A stretch of 64,000 nucleotides of DNA from Pseudooceanicola batsensis HTCC2597 (GTDB lineage: Bacteria > Pseudomonadota > Alphaproteobacteria > Rhodobacterales > Rhodobacteraceae): positions 1,767,739 through 1,831,738 of the forward strand of contig NZ_CH724131.1 of the NCBI RefSeq assembly GCF_000152725.1. Direction: 5' to 3'. The stretch's first letter is position 1, and every line of letters begins with the position of its first letter. Of this stretch, positions 35,939-47,551 are shown piece by piece. The notes beneath the pieces are model-generated. The model ran no database searches, had not been told where the DNA came from, and saw only the letters and a list, made by a program, of their open reading frames with translations. Position numbers and translations under genes: made by a program.

Positions 35939-38500
35939 GTGGCTGAGTCAAACAAAATCCTGACCGTGTCCTATGGCACGTTCTCCTGCACGCTCGAAGG
36001 GTTCGACGATGCCTTTTCGACGATGAAGGCGATTGCAGAGTATTTCCGTGACCTTGCGGCTGAGGATCGCTTCTTCGGCGCCGAGCCGCCGACCCCCGAC
36101 CCCGAGATGCTGGCCCAGCTCGCCAGCCGCAGCGCTGCGCGCCGGGTCGAGGCGCACCGGAACGAGACCGGTATCGTGCTGCGCCAGGACCGCGCTGCGC
36201 TGGCGGATGACCGCCACGCGTCCGACGCCGTCGCTGACGCGGCAGAGGAAACGGCTGAGGAAACGGGCCCGCAGCCCGACGCGACCGCGTCGCCGCCCCG
36301 CGGCACCTCGGACACGGCCGACGCGCCGCCCCCGGCCGCGCCCGCAGCGGATGCCGGCGACACCCCCGAGACGGATGAGCCCGCCCCTAAGCCCGTCCCT
36401 GAGGCCGCCGCTGTCGAGGGCGGACCCGAGGATCGAAGCGAACCACCGGAAGCCCCCCGGGAAGAGCCCGCCGCCGCAACCGAACCTCCCGCCGAAGAGG
36501 CCGCCCCTGCGCCCCGCGCCCGGGTGGTGCGGGCCCGGCCGATCCAGGCGACCACCGCCCGTTCGACGAAACCGCGCCCCAACGTCCGGGTCTCGACCAG
36601 CAGCCCGCGCACCGTCCGGGTCTCGGCCGGCCGGCCCGCCGTCCCGGCAACGCCGACCGCCCCCGCGGCCCCGGCAACCCCGGCGGCCGATCAGAACTCC
36701 GTCGCGGCAAAGCTCCAGCGGATCCGCGACGTGGTGGCCAAGGACCGCAAGCCCCCCGCCGTCGCCGACTACAGCGAGGACCAGCATGCCGACGAGGGCG
36801 AACTCGCCGAAAGCGATGCCCTGCTCGGGAACATGTCTGACGCCGATAACGTGCCCCTGGCGCCCGCCGCGGCGATGCCCGATTTCCACTACGCCGAGGA
36901 CGACCTCGAAGACGACGAGATCACGGAAGACAGCGATTTCGCCGCTCTGGATGACGGGTTCGACGCTGACGAACACGAAAGCGTGGCCCGTGGGACAGAC
37001 GAAGCCGGCCCCGCCCGGCAGCCCGATGTCTGGCTCGAGGATACGGAGGATCTCGACCTCAGCGCGGCAATGGCGATCGCCAATGCGCCGGGCGAGGAGG
37101 ATTTAGGTGACGAAGATCTCGCCGACGATGTCGCGCTGACCGATGTCTCCGAAGACGACGATATCGCCGCGGCATCCGACGCGGACGAGGATATGAACGA
37201 TCTGGACGACGGGTTCGGCCTCGCGGCCTACGACGACGACGACTTCGACGACCTGTCCTTCGATGACGGCGAAGACGACGATCACGATGACCTGTCGCTG
37301 TCGGATCCGCACGACGATCCGGACCATGCGGACGAGGTGACGCCCGAACCCGCCGGCGCGCAGGACACGCCCGCCCGCCCGGTCGCCCGGGTCCTCAAGG
37401 TCAAGCGCCGCGACTTCGAAGAGGCCGTCCGCGAGGGCCGGCTGGAGGAAGAGCCCGACACCGACGGGACCGAGGCCGCCCTGCCCGAAACGGCCTATGG
37501 CGAAAGCACGCTCAGCCCCGAGGACGAGGCCGAGCTTCAGAGCGAACTCAAGGCGCTCGAGGCGGAGATCTCCGGTGGCGGCGCGGATGCCGGGCCCGGC
37601 GCTCTGCAAGAGCATGACGACCTCGAAGCCTACGACGAGGAAGATGCCGGTGACGCGGCAGGGGCCGACAACGCCGAACCGGAAGAGGTTGCCGAACAGG
37701 CCGCCGCGCCCGCCGTGCCGGACGAGGCGCCGCAGGTGATCAATCCGCGCCGCCGGCTGCTCCGCAAGGCCGATGACGACATGGACCGGATCCTTGCCGA
37801 GACCGACAACCAGCTGGGCGACAGCGACGGCACCCGGCGCCGCAGCGCCATCGCCCACCTGCGGGCCGCCGTGGCCGCCACCAAGGCCGAGAAACAGGCC
37901 GGGGCCGATTTCGCCGACGACGATGGCGAAGCCACCGACGCCTATCGCGACGACCTCGCCCATGTGGTCCGGCCGCGCCGTCCGGTGCCCCGGGGCGACG
38001 CCCCGTCGCGCCGCACCGAAGACCGCCCGGCCCCGCTGAAACTGGTCGCGGAACAGCGCGTGGACGTCTCGGACACCGCCCAGGCCGGTCCGATCCGCCC
38101 CCGGCGGGTCCGAGTTTCGGACATCGCGGAGCGCCAGGCCGAGAACGAGGGCCACGAGGACCTGGACATGGATCACGAGGCCGAGGCGCATGCCCGTGCC
38201 ACGGCGGCCAACGCGGCCTCGTTCTCGGAATTCGCGGATCGCGTCGGCGCCTATGAACTGCCGGACATCCTCGAGGCCGCGGCCTCCTACCTCGCCTTCG
38301 TCGAGGGGCGTGGCGAGTTCACCCGCCCGCAGCTGATGACCAAGGCACGGCAGGCTCTCGAGGGCGAGTTCTCGCGCGAGGACGGGCTGCGCCACTTCGG
38401 CCGGCTGCTGCGCGAAGGCAAGCTGCGCAAGGTCGCGGCGGGTCAGTTCTCGGTCTCGGAACGGATCAACTTCCGCCCCGAGGAACGGGCCGCCGTCTGA
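35939..38500 (+). CDS. Very acidic 853-residue protein with conserved roseobacter termini
   Basis: No catalytic domain is recognised. Residues 1-60 are conserved-looking (ILTVSYGTFSCTLEGFDD, AIAEYFRDLAAEDRFFG), and the C-terminal 110 residues (FADRVGAYELPDILEAAASY, LMTKARQALEGEFSREDGL) look folded and helical. Between them lie about 600 residues of low-complexity sequence: Pro/Ala/Glu-rich early, then long Asp/Glu runs (YDDDDFDDLSFDDGEDDDHD). It starts at a GTG, with no strong ribosome-binding site. I recall homologues in Rhodobacteraceae that are annotated as hypothetical or loosely as CheA-like, but I see no CheA domain. A charged linker scaffold is the inference. Confidence 0.75.
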   Translation: MAESNKILTVSYGTFSCTLEGFDDAFSTMKAIAEYFRDLAAEDRFFGAEPPTPDPEMLAQLASRSAARRVEAHRNETGIVLRQDRAALADDRHASDAVADAAEETAEETGPQPDATASPPRGTSDTADAPPPAAPAADAGDTPETDEPAPKPVPEAAAVEGGPEDRSEPPEAPREEPAAATEPPAEEAAPAPRARVVRARPIQATTARSTKPRPNVRVSTSSPRTVRVSAGRPAVPATPTAPAAPATPAADQNSVAAKLQRIRDVVAKDRKPPAVADYSEDQHADEGELAESDALLGNMSDADNVPLAPAAAMPDFHYAEDDLEDDEITEDSDFAALDDGFDADEHESVARGTDEAGPARQPDVWLEDTEDLDLSAAMAIANAPGEEDLGDEDLADDVALTDVSEDDDIAAASDADEDMNDLDDGFGLAAYDDDDFDDLSFDDGEDDDHDDLSLSDPHDDPDHADEVTPEPAGAQDTPARPVARVLKVKRRDFEEAVREGRLEEEPDTDGTEAALPETAYGESTLSPEDEAELQSELKALEAEISGGGADAGPGALQEHDDLEAYDEEDAGDAAGADNAEPEEVAEQAAAPAVPDEAPQVINPRRRLLRKADDDMDRILAETDNQLGDSDGTRRRSAIAHLRAAVAATKAEKQAGADFADDDGEATDAYRDDLAHVVRPRRPVPRGDAPSRRTEDRPAPLKLVAEQRVDVSDTAQAGPIRPRRVRVSDIAERQAENEGHEDLDMDHEAEAHARATAANAASFSEFADRVGAYELPDILEAAASYLAFVEGRGEFTRPQLMTKARQALEGEFSREDGLRHFGRLLREGKLRKVAAGQFSVSERINFRPEERAAV

Positions 38501-38520
38501 CGGTCCCGCACCGCCACGGG

Positions 38521-38548
38521 AAAAGGCCGGCTGAATAGCCGGCCTTTT
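38521..38548. terminator. Bidirectional intrinsic terminator
   Basis: AAAAGGCCGGCT and AGCCGGCCTTTT form a 12-bp inverted repeat around a GAAT loop, flanked by A-runs on one side and T-runs on the other. It can end both the acidic-protein gene (plus strand, stop at 38500) and the crotonase gene (minus strand, stop at 38580). Confidence 0.93.
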
Positions 38549-38579
38549 GACATTTCGGTACCGGCTGCCGGATCCGCCG

Positions 38580-39371
38580 TCAGCCGAAATTCGGCTTGCG
38601 CCCCGCCATGTTGGCCGAGACGATCTCGATCTGGTCCGCGCCGCCGATCAGCTTGGCCTGCTCGACGCTTTCCGCCATCAGCACATCGGCATCCGAAGCG
38701 CCGCTCTCGGCCGTTGCAATGAGCGACTTCGCCAGACGCGTGGCCGAGGGAGACTTTTCCGCGATCAGCGTCACGATCTCGGTCGCGCGCGCCAGCGGGT
38801 CCTCGGCGATCTCGGTCACGAAACCCCAGTCCAGCCCTTTTTCGGCCGTCACCGGCTCGGCCGTGTAGGTCATGAGGCGGATCACGTCCGACCGCATGAG
38901 GCGCGGCATCAGGACCATGCCGCCCATGTCCGGCACGAGCCCCCACTTGGCCTCCATCACCGCGAATTTCGTGCCCGGCGCCGCGATCCGCACATCCGCG
39001 CCGAGCGCCAGCTGGAACCCCGCACCGAAGGCCACGCCCTGCACTGCGGCAATCACCGGGACCGGCACGTCGCGCCAGACGGTCGCGACCCGCTGCATCA
39101 GGTTCGAGTCGCCGTGCGTCCGCTTGACGATACGGTCGGTCTGGTCGCCGCCCGAAGCATGCTGGCCGAAACTCGCCACGTCCAGACCGGCGCAGAAGGC
39201 GCGCCCCTCGGCCGACAGCAGGACCGCGCGGATGTCGGCATTGCCGACCAGCGCCTCGCCCGCCTCGACGATGGCCTCGGCCATGTCCGGATCGACGGCG
39301 TTCATCTTGTCGCCGCGCGTCAGGGTCACATAGGCGACGTGGTCGCGGATCTCGGTGGTCACTCGGGGCAT
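38580..39371 (-). CDS. Crotonase / enoyl-CoA hydratase family protein
   Basis: This 263-residue protein has the crotonase fold: oxyanion-hole motif AFCAGLDVASFG and the second-loop GVAFGAGFQLALGADVRIA, with a possible acid residue in FAVMEAKWGLVPD. The start ATG is preceded by GGAGG and gives MPRVTTEIRDHVA. Whether it is a hydratase, an isomerase or another CoA-lyase cannot be settled from sequence. It stands alone between a terminator and the divergent aminotransferase. Confidence 0.9.
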   Translation of the reverse strand: MPRVTTEIRDHVAYVTLTRGDKMNAVDPDMAEAIVEAGEALVGNADIRAVLLSAEGRAFCAGLDVASFGQHASGGDQTDRIVKRTHGDSNLMQRVATVWRDVPVPVIAAVQGVAFGAGFQLALGADVRIAAPGTKFAVMEAKWGLVPDMGGMVLMPRLMRSDVIRLMTYTAEPVTAEKGLDWGFVTEIAEDPLARATEIVTLIAEKSPSATRLAKSLIATAESGASDADVLMAESVEQAKLIGGADQIEIVSANMAGRKPNFG

Positions 39372-39510
39372 TCCGCCTCCTCCCATGGGTCATTGCCGCA
39401 CGAGTGTGCCCGGAGCCACGGCCCGAGACCAGCCCCGATGGCGCGTTCCTCTTGCTCATGACGCAACGGCCCGGTTATCTGCCCCTCACCCGGATCGAGG
39501 AGGAAACGAG

Positions 39511-40626
39511 ATGCCGCCGCGCTATACCCCGCTGGTAGACAGCCTGCCCGCCACGGTGCCCTTCATCGGGCCCGAGACCCTGGAACGCGAACGCGGCGCC
39601 GGCTTCGACGCGCGCCTCGGCGCCAACGAGAGCGTCTTCGGCCCTTCGCCGAAGGTGCTCGAGGCGATGCGCGCGGCGGATGCCGAGATCTGGAAATACG
39701 GCGACTCGACCAGCTACGACCTGCGGCATGCGCTGGCCGAGCACCACCGCGTCGCGCCCGAAAACATCCTCGTGGGCGAAGGGATCGACGGGCTGCTGGG
39801 CTACGTGGTCCGGCTCGTGGTTGCGCCCGGCGACCGGGTCGTGACGTCGTCGGGGGCCTATCCGACCTTCAACTACCATGTGAACGGCCATGGCGGCGTG
39901 CTGGATTTCCTGGCGTATCGCGACGACCGCGAGGATCTTCCGGCCCTCGTCGCCCGCGCGACCGACACCGGCGCCAAGCTGGTGTACCTTGCCAATCCCG
40001 ACAATCCGATGGGCGGCTACTGGAGCGGGGCCGAGATCGCGGCCGCGCTGGACGATCTGGGCGACGGCACGCTGATGGTGCTGGACGAGGCCTATGCCGA
40101 GACCGCGCCGGAGGATGCGGCACTGCCGCTGCCGGTGACCGACGAGCGCGTGATCCGGATGCGCACGTTTTCCAAGGCCTACGGGCTGGCCGGCGCCCGC
40201 ATCGGCTATGCTCTCGGTGCGGCCCCGCTGATCCGCGCGTTCGAGAAGATCCGCAATCATTTCGGGATGAACCGCTCGGCGCAGGCCGGTGCCCTTGCCG
40301 CGCTGGCGGACCCGCAGCACCTGGCCTGGGTGATCGACAGCGTAGCCCGGTCGCGGGACGAGATCGCCCGCATCGCCGCCGGGAACGGCCTGACGCCCCT
40401 GCCCTCGGCGACGAATTTCGTGGCGGTGGACCTGGGCGGCGACGGCGATCTTGCGCGGGCGATGGTGACCGAACTGGGCGCCCGTGGCGTATTCGTGCGC
40501 ATGCCCTTCGTCGCCCCCCAGGATCGGTGCATCCGGATCAGCTGCGGGACCGAAGCTGACATGCGCGTCCTGGACGAGGCCCTGCCCCCGGCGCTCGCCG
40601 CCGCGCGCGAAAAGGTCGCCGGGTAA
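39511..40626 (+). CDS. Class I/II PLP-dependent aminotransferase (HisC-like)
   Basis: This fold-type I aminotransferase of 371 residues has NPDNPMGG (162-169), an LDEAYAET acidic loop at D192, PLP lysine K222 in TFSKAYGLAGARIGYAL, and R230. The start follows GGAGG. It resembles histidinol-phosphate aminotransferase, but no his genes adjoin it, so the substrate may be another amino acid. The terminal part ends just before a 13-bp hairpin. Confidence 0.87.
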   Translation: MPPRYTPLVDSLPATVPFIGPETLERERGAGFDARLGANESVFGPSPKVLEAMRAADAEIWKYGDSTSYDLRHALAEHHRVAPENILVGEGIDGLLGYVVRLVVAPGDRVVTSSGAYPTFNYHVNGHGGVLDFLAYRDDREDLPALVARATDTGAKLVYLANPDNPMGGYWSGAEIAAALDDLGDGTLMVLDEAYAETAPEDAALPLPVTDERVIRMRTFSKAYGLAGARIGYALGAAPLIRAFEKIRNHFGMNRSAQAGALAALADPQHLAWVIDSVARSRDEIARIAAGNGLTPLPSATNFVAVDLGGDGDLARAMVTELGARGVFVRMPFVAPQDRCIRISCGTEADMRVLDEALPPALAAAREKVAG

Positions 40627-40650
40627 GGCGCCGCTCCGGGGCGGCGGGCC

Positions 40651-40683
40651 CGGCCGGTCACGCCGAATTCGCGTGACCGGCCG
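40651..40683. repeat. Perfect 13-bp hairpin downstream of the aminotransferase
   Basis: CGGCCGGTCACGC (40651-40663) and GCGTGACCGGCCG (40671-40683) form a perfect 13-bp stem with a CGAATTC loop. No T-run follows. It may act as a transcription stop, an mRNA-stability element or a regulator site. Confidence 0.55.
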
Positions 40684-40741
40684 CGCGATGCGCCTATCAT
40701 TCGGATCAGGTACCCCGCAGCCGCGTTTCCCGGACCCGATC

Positions 40742-40915
40742 GTGCAGACCGACAGACCGACTTCCGCGCCGAACTACACCAATGCCACGCTCTGGATGGG
40801 CTTCATCAACCTGCTCTGGATATTCGGGCTGATCTGGTCGCTCTTCGGGCTGCTCGCCGTCATCGCCGTCGGCTGGCTGCTCAATCTGGGGATCAGCCGC
40901 CTGCGCCGCACCTAG
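40742..40915 (+). CDS. Small membrane protein, 57 residues
   Basis: A GTG-initiated frame encodes a short N-terminus with ATLWMGF followed by one strongly hydrophobic hairpin (INLLWIFGLIWSLFGLLAV and AVGWLLNLGIS). Similar 55-60 residue membrane proteins follow aminotransferase genes in other Rhodobacteraceae in my memory. It overlaps the convergent class V aminotransferase by 4 bp. The start is uncertain, since no strong ribosome-binding site is visible. Confidence 0.6.
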   Translation: MQTDRPTSAPNYTNATLWMGFINLLWIFGLIWSLFGLLAVIAVGWLLNLGISRLRRT

Positions 40916-42111
40916 CCGCTGGCGACGACCCGGGCCGCGGCTTCGAGGCCGCCGGGGCCGTGGTGGACGCCGATCGCGCGCATCCCCGCCTCGAGCGTGC
41001 CGAGCATCCCCAGGACCATATGCGCGTTCACGTGCCCCATGTGACCGATGCGGAAAAAGCCCTCGCCCTTGGGATCCTCCTCGGTCGCCATGCCGAGCCC
41101 GATCCCGAGCGTCACCCCGGCGTTGCGCGCCACCCATTGCCGCAGCGCCGAACCGTTCCTCTCGCCCAGCCCGAGGGCTGTGACCGCATGGCTGCGCAGG
41201 GCCGGATCGGCCACGTTCAGCCGCATCGCCCCGTTGTCGCTGCCCCAGGCCTCGCAGGCGGCCCAGATCGTCCGGGCCAGCGTTTGATGACGTTTCCAGA
41301 CGTGCTCGATACCCTCGTCATGCAACAGGTCCAGCGCCGCGCGCAGCCCGAAGAGATGATGTGTCGGCGCCGTGCCGCCGAAGAACTGGTAGAAGAACTC
41401 CGGGTCCAGCCGCGGGGTCCAGTCCCAGTAGCGCGAGACGCGCGGCATGGCGCGCCGGGCCTCCTCGGCCCGCCGGTTCACGAAGATGAAGGCAAGGCCC
41501 GGCGGCACCATCAGACCCTTCTGGCTGCCCGTGACGGCGATATCGACGCCCCAGGCGTCCATGTGGAATTCCTCGCAGGCCATCGAGGCGATGCAGTCCG
41601 CCATGAGCAGCGCCGGATGTCCCGCCGCGTCCAGCGCGGCCCGCAGCGGCCGGGGATCGTTCCTCAGCGACGAGGCGGTATCGACATGGCTGAAGAGCAC
41701 GGCCTTGTAGCTGTGTCCCGTGTCCGCGCGCAGCGCCTCTTCCAGACGCGCCGCGTCGATGCCGGTCTTGGTGCCGAAATCCAGCCGGACCGCTTCGATC
41801 CCCAGCCCTTCCGCCATTTCCGCCCAGCCGTTTCCGAACCGCCCGGTGACGCAGACCAGGACCTTTTCGCCCGGGCTGACCACATTGGCGAGCGAGGCTT
41901 CCCAGGCGCCGTGCCCGTTCGAGATGTAGATCGCGACCTTGCCCTCGGTCATGGCAACGCGCCGCAGGTCGGGAACCATGGCCTGCACCATCGTTACGAT
42001 ATCGCCCTCGTAGATGTTGGGGGCGGGCTGATGCATCGCCTGCAGCACCGCGTCCGGCATGACGGAGGGGCCGGGGATGGCAAGGTAGGGGCGGCCTGCG
42101 GCAAGAGACAT
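40912..42111 (-). CDS. Class V aminotransferase, alanine/serine-glyoxylate type
   Basis: This fold-type I PLP enzyme of 399 residues has IPGPSVMPD near the N-terminus, the conserved SNGHGAWEASLANV (64-77), catalytic K198 in VTGSQKGLMVPPG, and YWDWTPRLDPEFFYQFFGGTAPTHH split by the substrate loop. The group includes alanine-glyoxylate and serine-glyoxylate transaminases and the (S)-ureidoglycine-glyoxylate enzyme of purine breakdown. No photorespiratory or purine genes are beside it, so the amino donor is open. Confidence 0.88.
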   Translation of the reverse strand: MSLAAGRPYLAIPGPSVMPDAVLQAMHQPAPNIYEGDIVTMVQAMVPDLRRVAMTEGKVAIYISNGHGAWEASLANVVSPGEKVLVCVTGRFGNGWAEMAEGLGIEAVRLDFGTKTGIDAARLEEALRADTGHSYKAVLFSHVDTASSLRNDPRPLRAALDAAGHPALLMADCIASMACEEFHMDAWGVDIAVTGSQKGLMVPPGLAFIFVNRRAEEARRAMPRVSRYWDWTPRLDPEFFYQFFGGTAPTHHLFGLRAALDLLHDEGIEHVWKRHQTLARTIWAACEAWGSDNGAMRLNVADPALRSHAVTALGLGERNGSALRQWVARNAGVTLGIGLGMATEEDPKGEGFFRIGHMGHVNAHMVLGMLGTLEAGMRAIGVHHGPGGLEAAARVVASG

Positions 42112-42275
42112 CTGGCACCTCGAATGACGTGGAACGGCGCAAGTCTTAGCCGCGCCTGCGCCGGGGTCAATCCGCAGCGAGAGCGATTATCGCAACGGGA
42201 CCGGTGCATTGACAGGGCCGCTCTGGCGCGGGACGCTTGTCCTCGGCAAGACAGCTGACGCAGAGGGAGGGGATC

Positions 42276-43391
42276 ATGCGGGCCATCGTCGTGGGCGCCG
42301 GGCCAACCGGACTGGCCGTCGGCGCCTGCCTCGGACAGGTCGGGATCACGCCGATCCTGCTCGAGAAGGCCGCGACCGTGGGGTCGAGCTGGCGCGCGCA
42401 TTACGACAGCCTGCGGCTGCATACCGCGCGACACCGCTCGGGCCTGCCGGGCCTGCCCTTTCCCGAAAGCGCGGGGCGGTATCCCGCACGCGCGCAGGTG
42501 GTCGACTATCTCGAGAGCTATGCCGAGGCGCAGGATCTGCGCCCCCGGTTCGGGTGCGAGGTGACTGCCATCCGGCGCGAGGGGAACCTGTGGCGGGTCG
42601 AGCACGGCCGGGGCACCGAAGAGGCGCCGGTCGTCGTCCTGGCGACCGGCCTGAACGGCCAGCCGCGCCTGCCGGACTGGACAGAGGGGTTCGGCGGCGC
42701 GGTGCTGCACTCCAGCGCCTACAGGAGCTCCCGGCCCTTCTCGGGGCAGCGGGTGCTCGTGGTCGGCTTCGGCAATTCCGGCGGCGACATCGCGCTCGAT
42801 CTGGCCCGGGCCGGGGTCGACGTGACGCTTTCGGTCCGCGGTCCGGTCACCATCCTGCCCAAGGAGCTTTTCGGCGTGCCGATCACCTCGTTCGGATTGA
42901 TGAGCCGCCTTCTCGGCCCCCGCGCGGCGGACCGGCTGACCGCCCCGATCCTGCGCCGGGTCGTCGGCCGGCCCGAGGACTACGGCCTGACCTCCGGCAA
43001 GGGGCCCGCGACGATGGTGGCCGAGGACGGGCGCATCCCGATGATCGACGTCGGCGCCCTGGCGGCCATAAAGGCCGGCGCCATCAAGGTGCGGCCCGGC
43101 GTCGCCGGCGTCGCGGACCGGCGCGTCACCTTTGCCGACGAGGGGACCGAGGGTTTCGACACGGTCGTCGCCGCCACCGGCTATCGCGTCGATCTGCGCC
43201 CGCTGCTGGGCAGCGCGTGCCGCGCCCTCGACCCGCAGGGGCGCCCGGTGGTCAGCGGCGGACCGTCGCCCGAGCCGGGCCTCTACTTCTGTTCCTACCG
43301 GGCCTCGTCCGAGGGCCAGTTGCGCACCAGCAGCCGCGAGGCGAAGGCCATCGCCACCCATGTCGCGGGCGCCTTCGCGGCGACGGCGTGA
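42276..43391 (+). CDS. FMO/YUCCA-like FAD-NAD(P) oxidoreductase
   Basis: The 371-residue enzyme starts MRAIVVGAGPTGLAVG with the FAD-binding GxGxxG. Residues 164-171 hold the second, NADPH-binding motif (VVGFGNSGG), and LHSSAYRSSRPFSG resembles the flavin monooxygenase HSxxY region. C-terminal VAATGYRVDLRP is the FMO ATGY motif. The class hydroxylates or oxidises N or S atoms, but the substrate is unknown. A GGGAGGGG ribosome-binding site supports the start. The phosphatase and ABC genes follow on the same strand. Confidence 0.85.
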   Translation: MRAIVVGAGPTGLAVGACLGQVGITPILLEKAATVGSSWRAHYDSLRLHTARHRSGLPGLPFPESAGRYPARAQVVDYLESYAEAQDLRPRFGCEVTAIRREGNLWRVEHGRGTEEAPVVVLATGLNGQPRLPDWTEGFGGAVLHSSAYRSSRPFSGQRVLVVGFGNSGGDIALDLARAGVDVTLSVRGPVTILPKELFGVPITSFGLMSRLLGPRAADRLTAPILRRVVGRPEDYGLTSGKGPATMVAEDGRIPMIDVGALAAIKAGAIKVRPGVAGVADRRVTFADEGTEGFDTVVAATGYRVDLRPLLGSACRALDPQGRPVVSGGPSPEPGLYFCSYRASSEGQLRTSSREAKAIATHVAGAFAATA

Positions 43392-43483
43392 CCGCGCGGC
43401 TGCACCCCTCCGCTTGTCAGTGCCGGGTCCCTCGCCTAAATGGGTCGGGCCGGGCCGGACCCGGCGAGACGAGCCGGGGGCGG

Positions 43484-44160
43484 ATGAAGCTGATTGCCAG
43501 ACTCCAGGCGTGGGAACGGGCCTTTCGAAAGTCCTTCAACGTCGATCTGTCGACGCCGGAGAACCGGCGGCGGGCGCGCACCTACAACCTGTATTTCGAT
43601 CATGCGGTCCTGCGCACGGTCTGGGGCAACTTCTTCCAGATCTCGCCCGACGTGTACCGCTCGAACCATCCCACGCACGCGCGGCTGGCGCGGATGAAGG
43701 CCCGCGGCATCACCACGGTCCTCAACCTGCGCGGCACCGAGTCGGGCGCGCCCTACCTGACCGAGAGGGTGAGTTGCGGCGAACTCGGGCTGACAATGGT
43801 CGACTGCAACCTGATCGCCCGGGCCGCCGCCCCGAAAGAGGACATCCTCAACCTGATCGACTGTTTCCGGCGGATCGAAAAGCCCTTCGTCATGCATTGC
43901 AAGTCGGGCGCGGACCGGGCCGGGTTCGCCAGCGCCATCTACCTCATGGTCATCGAGGGCGAACCGGTCGAGCGCGCGCGCCGCATGCTGAGCCCGCGCT
44001 ACATCCACTTCCGCTGGACCCGGACGGGCATCCTCGACCACATCCTGGACCACTACGCCGCCCGCAACGCGGCCTCGGAAATCGGCTTTGAGGATTGGAT
44101 CCGGACCGAATACGATCCGCAGGCGATGCAACTTTCCTTCGACCAGTCCCGGGGCAAGGC

Positions 44161-44164
<4 letters not shown>
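43484..44164 (+). CDS. Dual-specificity/tyrosine phosphatase-family protein
   Basis: The 226-residue protein contains the cysteine-based phosphatase loop HCKSGADR, with catalytic C139 and R145, and an upstream GITTVLNLRG, as in protein-tyrosine phosphatases of the DSP/PTPMT fold. N-terminal ~50 residues are basic and helical; no membrane segment is seen. The gene follows the FMO by 92 bp, and its stop codon overlaps the start of the ABC transporter (ATGA). Possible substrates include phospholipids or phosphoproteins of the envelope; the coupling to an MsbA-like exporter suggests a lipid role. Confidence 0.85.
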
Positions 44165-46071
<1,907 letters not shown>

Positions 46072-46672
46072 CCGGCAGGGCCGCCATCGGGGGCAACCGG
46101 CGGACCAGGTCTACGTCCTCCATCAGGGGGATGTCCGCATAGCCGCCGGCCCGCTCCAGAACATCCCGGCGGACCAGCAGCCCCTGGTCCCCGTATGGCA
46201 GCCCGAAGACCCGGCTGCGCAGGTTCGCCCAGCCCGCCACCATACGCCCGGCGGCCCCCGTCCGGTCGAAGGCCAGCCGGAAATGCGCCGGCCGGTCCGA
46301 GGCCAGATGCCCCGCCACCGCCCCGGTCCAGCCCGGATCGAGCTGCGTATCCGCGTGCAGCACCAGCAGCCACTCACCCTGCGCCGCCCTGCATCCCCGG
46401 CCCAACTGCCCCCCGCGCGACGCGGGCCCGCTCACGACGACGGCGCCGATCTCCTGCGCGATCCGCAACGTGCCGTCGGACGATCCGCCGTCGGTCACGA
46501 CAAGCTCGCGGATCAGCCCGGCCTGCAGCCCCTCCATCAAGGCGGCGGCGCAGCCGGCAAGGCCGGTCGCGGCGTCGAGCGTGGGAATGATGACCGATAT
46601 CGGCGCGCGCATGTTTCGTCCCGGCCCGTGAGTGCTATATCTGCCCCATAGCCATGGGGAGAGAGCAGGACC

Positions 46673-47428
46673 ATGACAAGCGAAAACGAAAGACGCGTGA
46701 TACGGGTCGGCGGCAGCGACACGTTCGACTTCCTCCAGAACCTCGTCACCAACGACCTCGACAGGCTGAGCGAGGGGCCGGTCTATGCCGCCCTGCTGAC
46801 GCCGCAGGGCAAACTGATCGCCGATTTCCTCGTGCTGCAGGACGGCGAGGCGTTGCTTGTCGACGTGGCCGAGGCCTTTGCCGACCCGCTGGTCCAGCGC
46901 CTGAACATGTACCGGCTGCGCGCGGACGTGCGGATCGAGCCGACCGGGATCAAGGTCCGACGCGGGACCGGAGCCGCGCCGGAGGGCGCCGTGGCCGATC
47001 CGCGGCACCCCTCGCTCGGCTGGCGGCTCTACGGCGAGAGCGACGGCGATGACGGCACGGATTTCGCCGCCATCCGTGTGGCCGGGGTCATCCCGGAAAG
47101 CGGGATCGAGCTGGGGCCCGAGACCTATATCCTGGAGGCCGGATTCGACCGGCTGAACGGCGTCGATTTCCGCAAGGGTTGCTATGTCGGGCAGGAGGTG
47201 ACCGCGCGGATGAAGCACAAGACCGAGCTGCGCAAGGGGCTGATCCGCGTCGATGTCGAAGGGGCCGCTCCGGCCGGGACCGAGATCGAGCGCGAGGGCA
47301 AGAAGGTCGGCATCCTCTACACCCAGTCGGACGGACAGGCGATCGCTTACGCGCGTTTCGACCGGCTCGCGCCCGGGATGACAGCCGGCGAGGCGCGGGT
47401 CACGCCTGCCGGGACCGCGCGGGACTAG
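46673..47428 (+). CDS. ygfZ: Folate-binding YgfZ-type protein
   Basis: YgfZ uses a folate to help build or repair iron-sulfur clusters. The 251 residues show the GcvT-like fold and the signature KGCYVGQEVTARMKHK near residue 167. The C-terminal part has the expected short beta-barrel. The start is at ATG 46673 after GAGAGAGCAGG. It is divergent from the glycosyltransferase. Confidence 0.93.
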   Translation: MTSENERRVIRVGGSDTFDFLQNLVTNDLDRLSEGPVYAALLTPQGKLIADFLVLQDGEALLVDVAEAFADPLVQRLNMYRLRADVRIEPTGIKVRRGTGAAPEGAVADPRHPSLGWRLYGESDGDDGTDFAAIRVAGVIPESGIELGPETYILEAGFDRLNGVDFRKGCYVGQEVTARMKHKTELRKGLIRVDVEGAAPAGTEIEREGKKVGILYTQSDGQAIAYARFDRLAPGMTAGEARVTPAGTARD

Positions 47429-47551
47429 ACCGGGAACAGGCCGCTGCGGGCGCGGCCGGCTTCCCCTACGTCACAAGCCATGCAACCGGTGCAAAGTCGC
47501 GGGCCGTTCGAACGGCCGACGCCGGTCCGCAGGCCGGGCCCCCTCTGCCGG

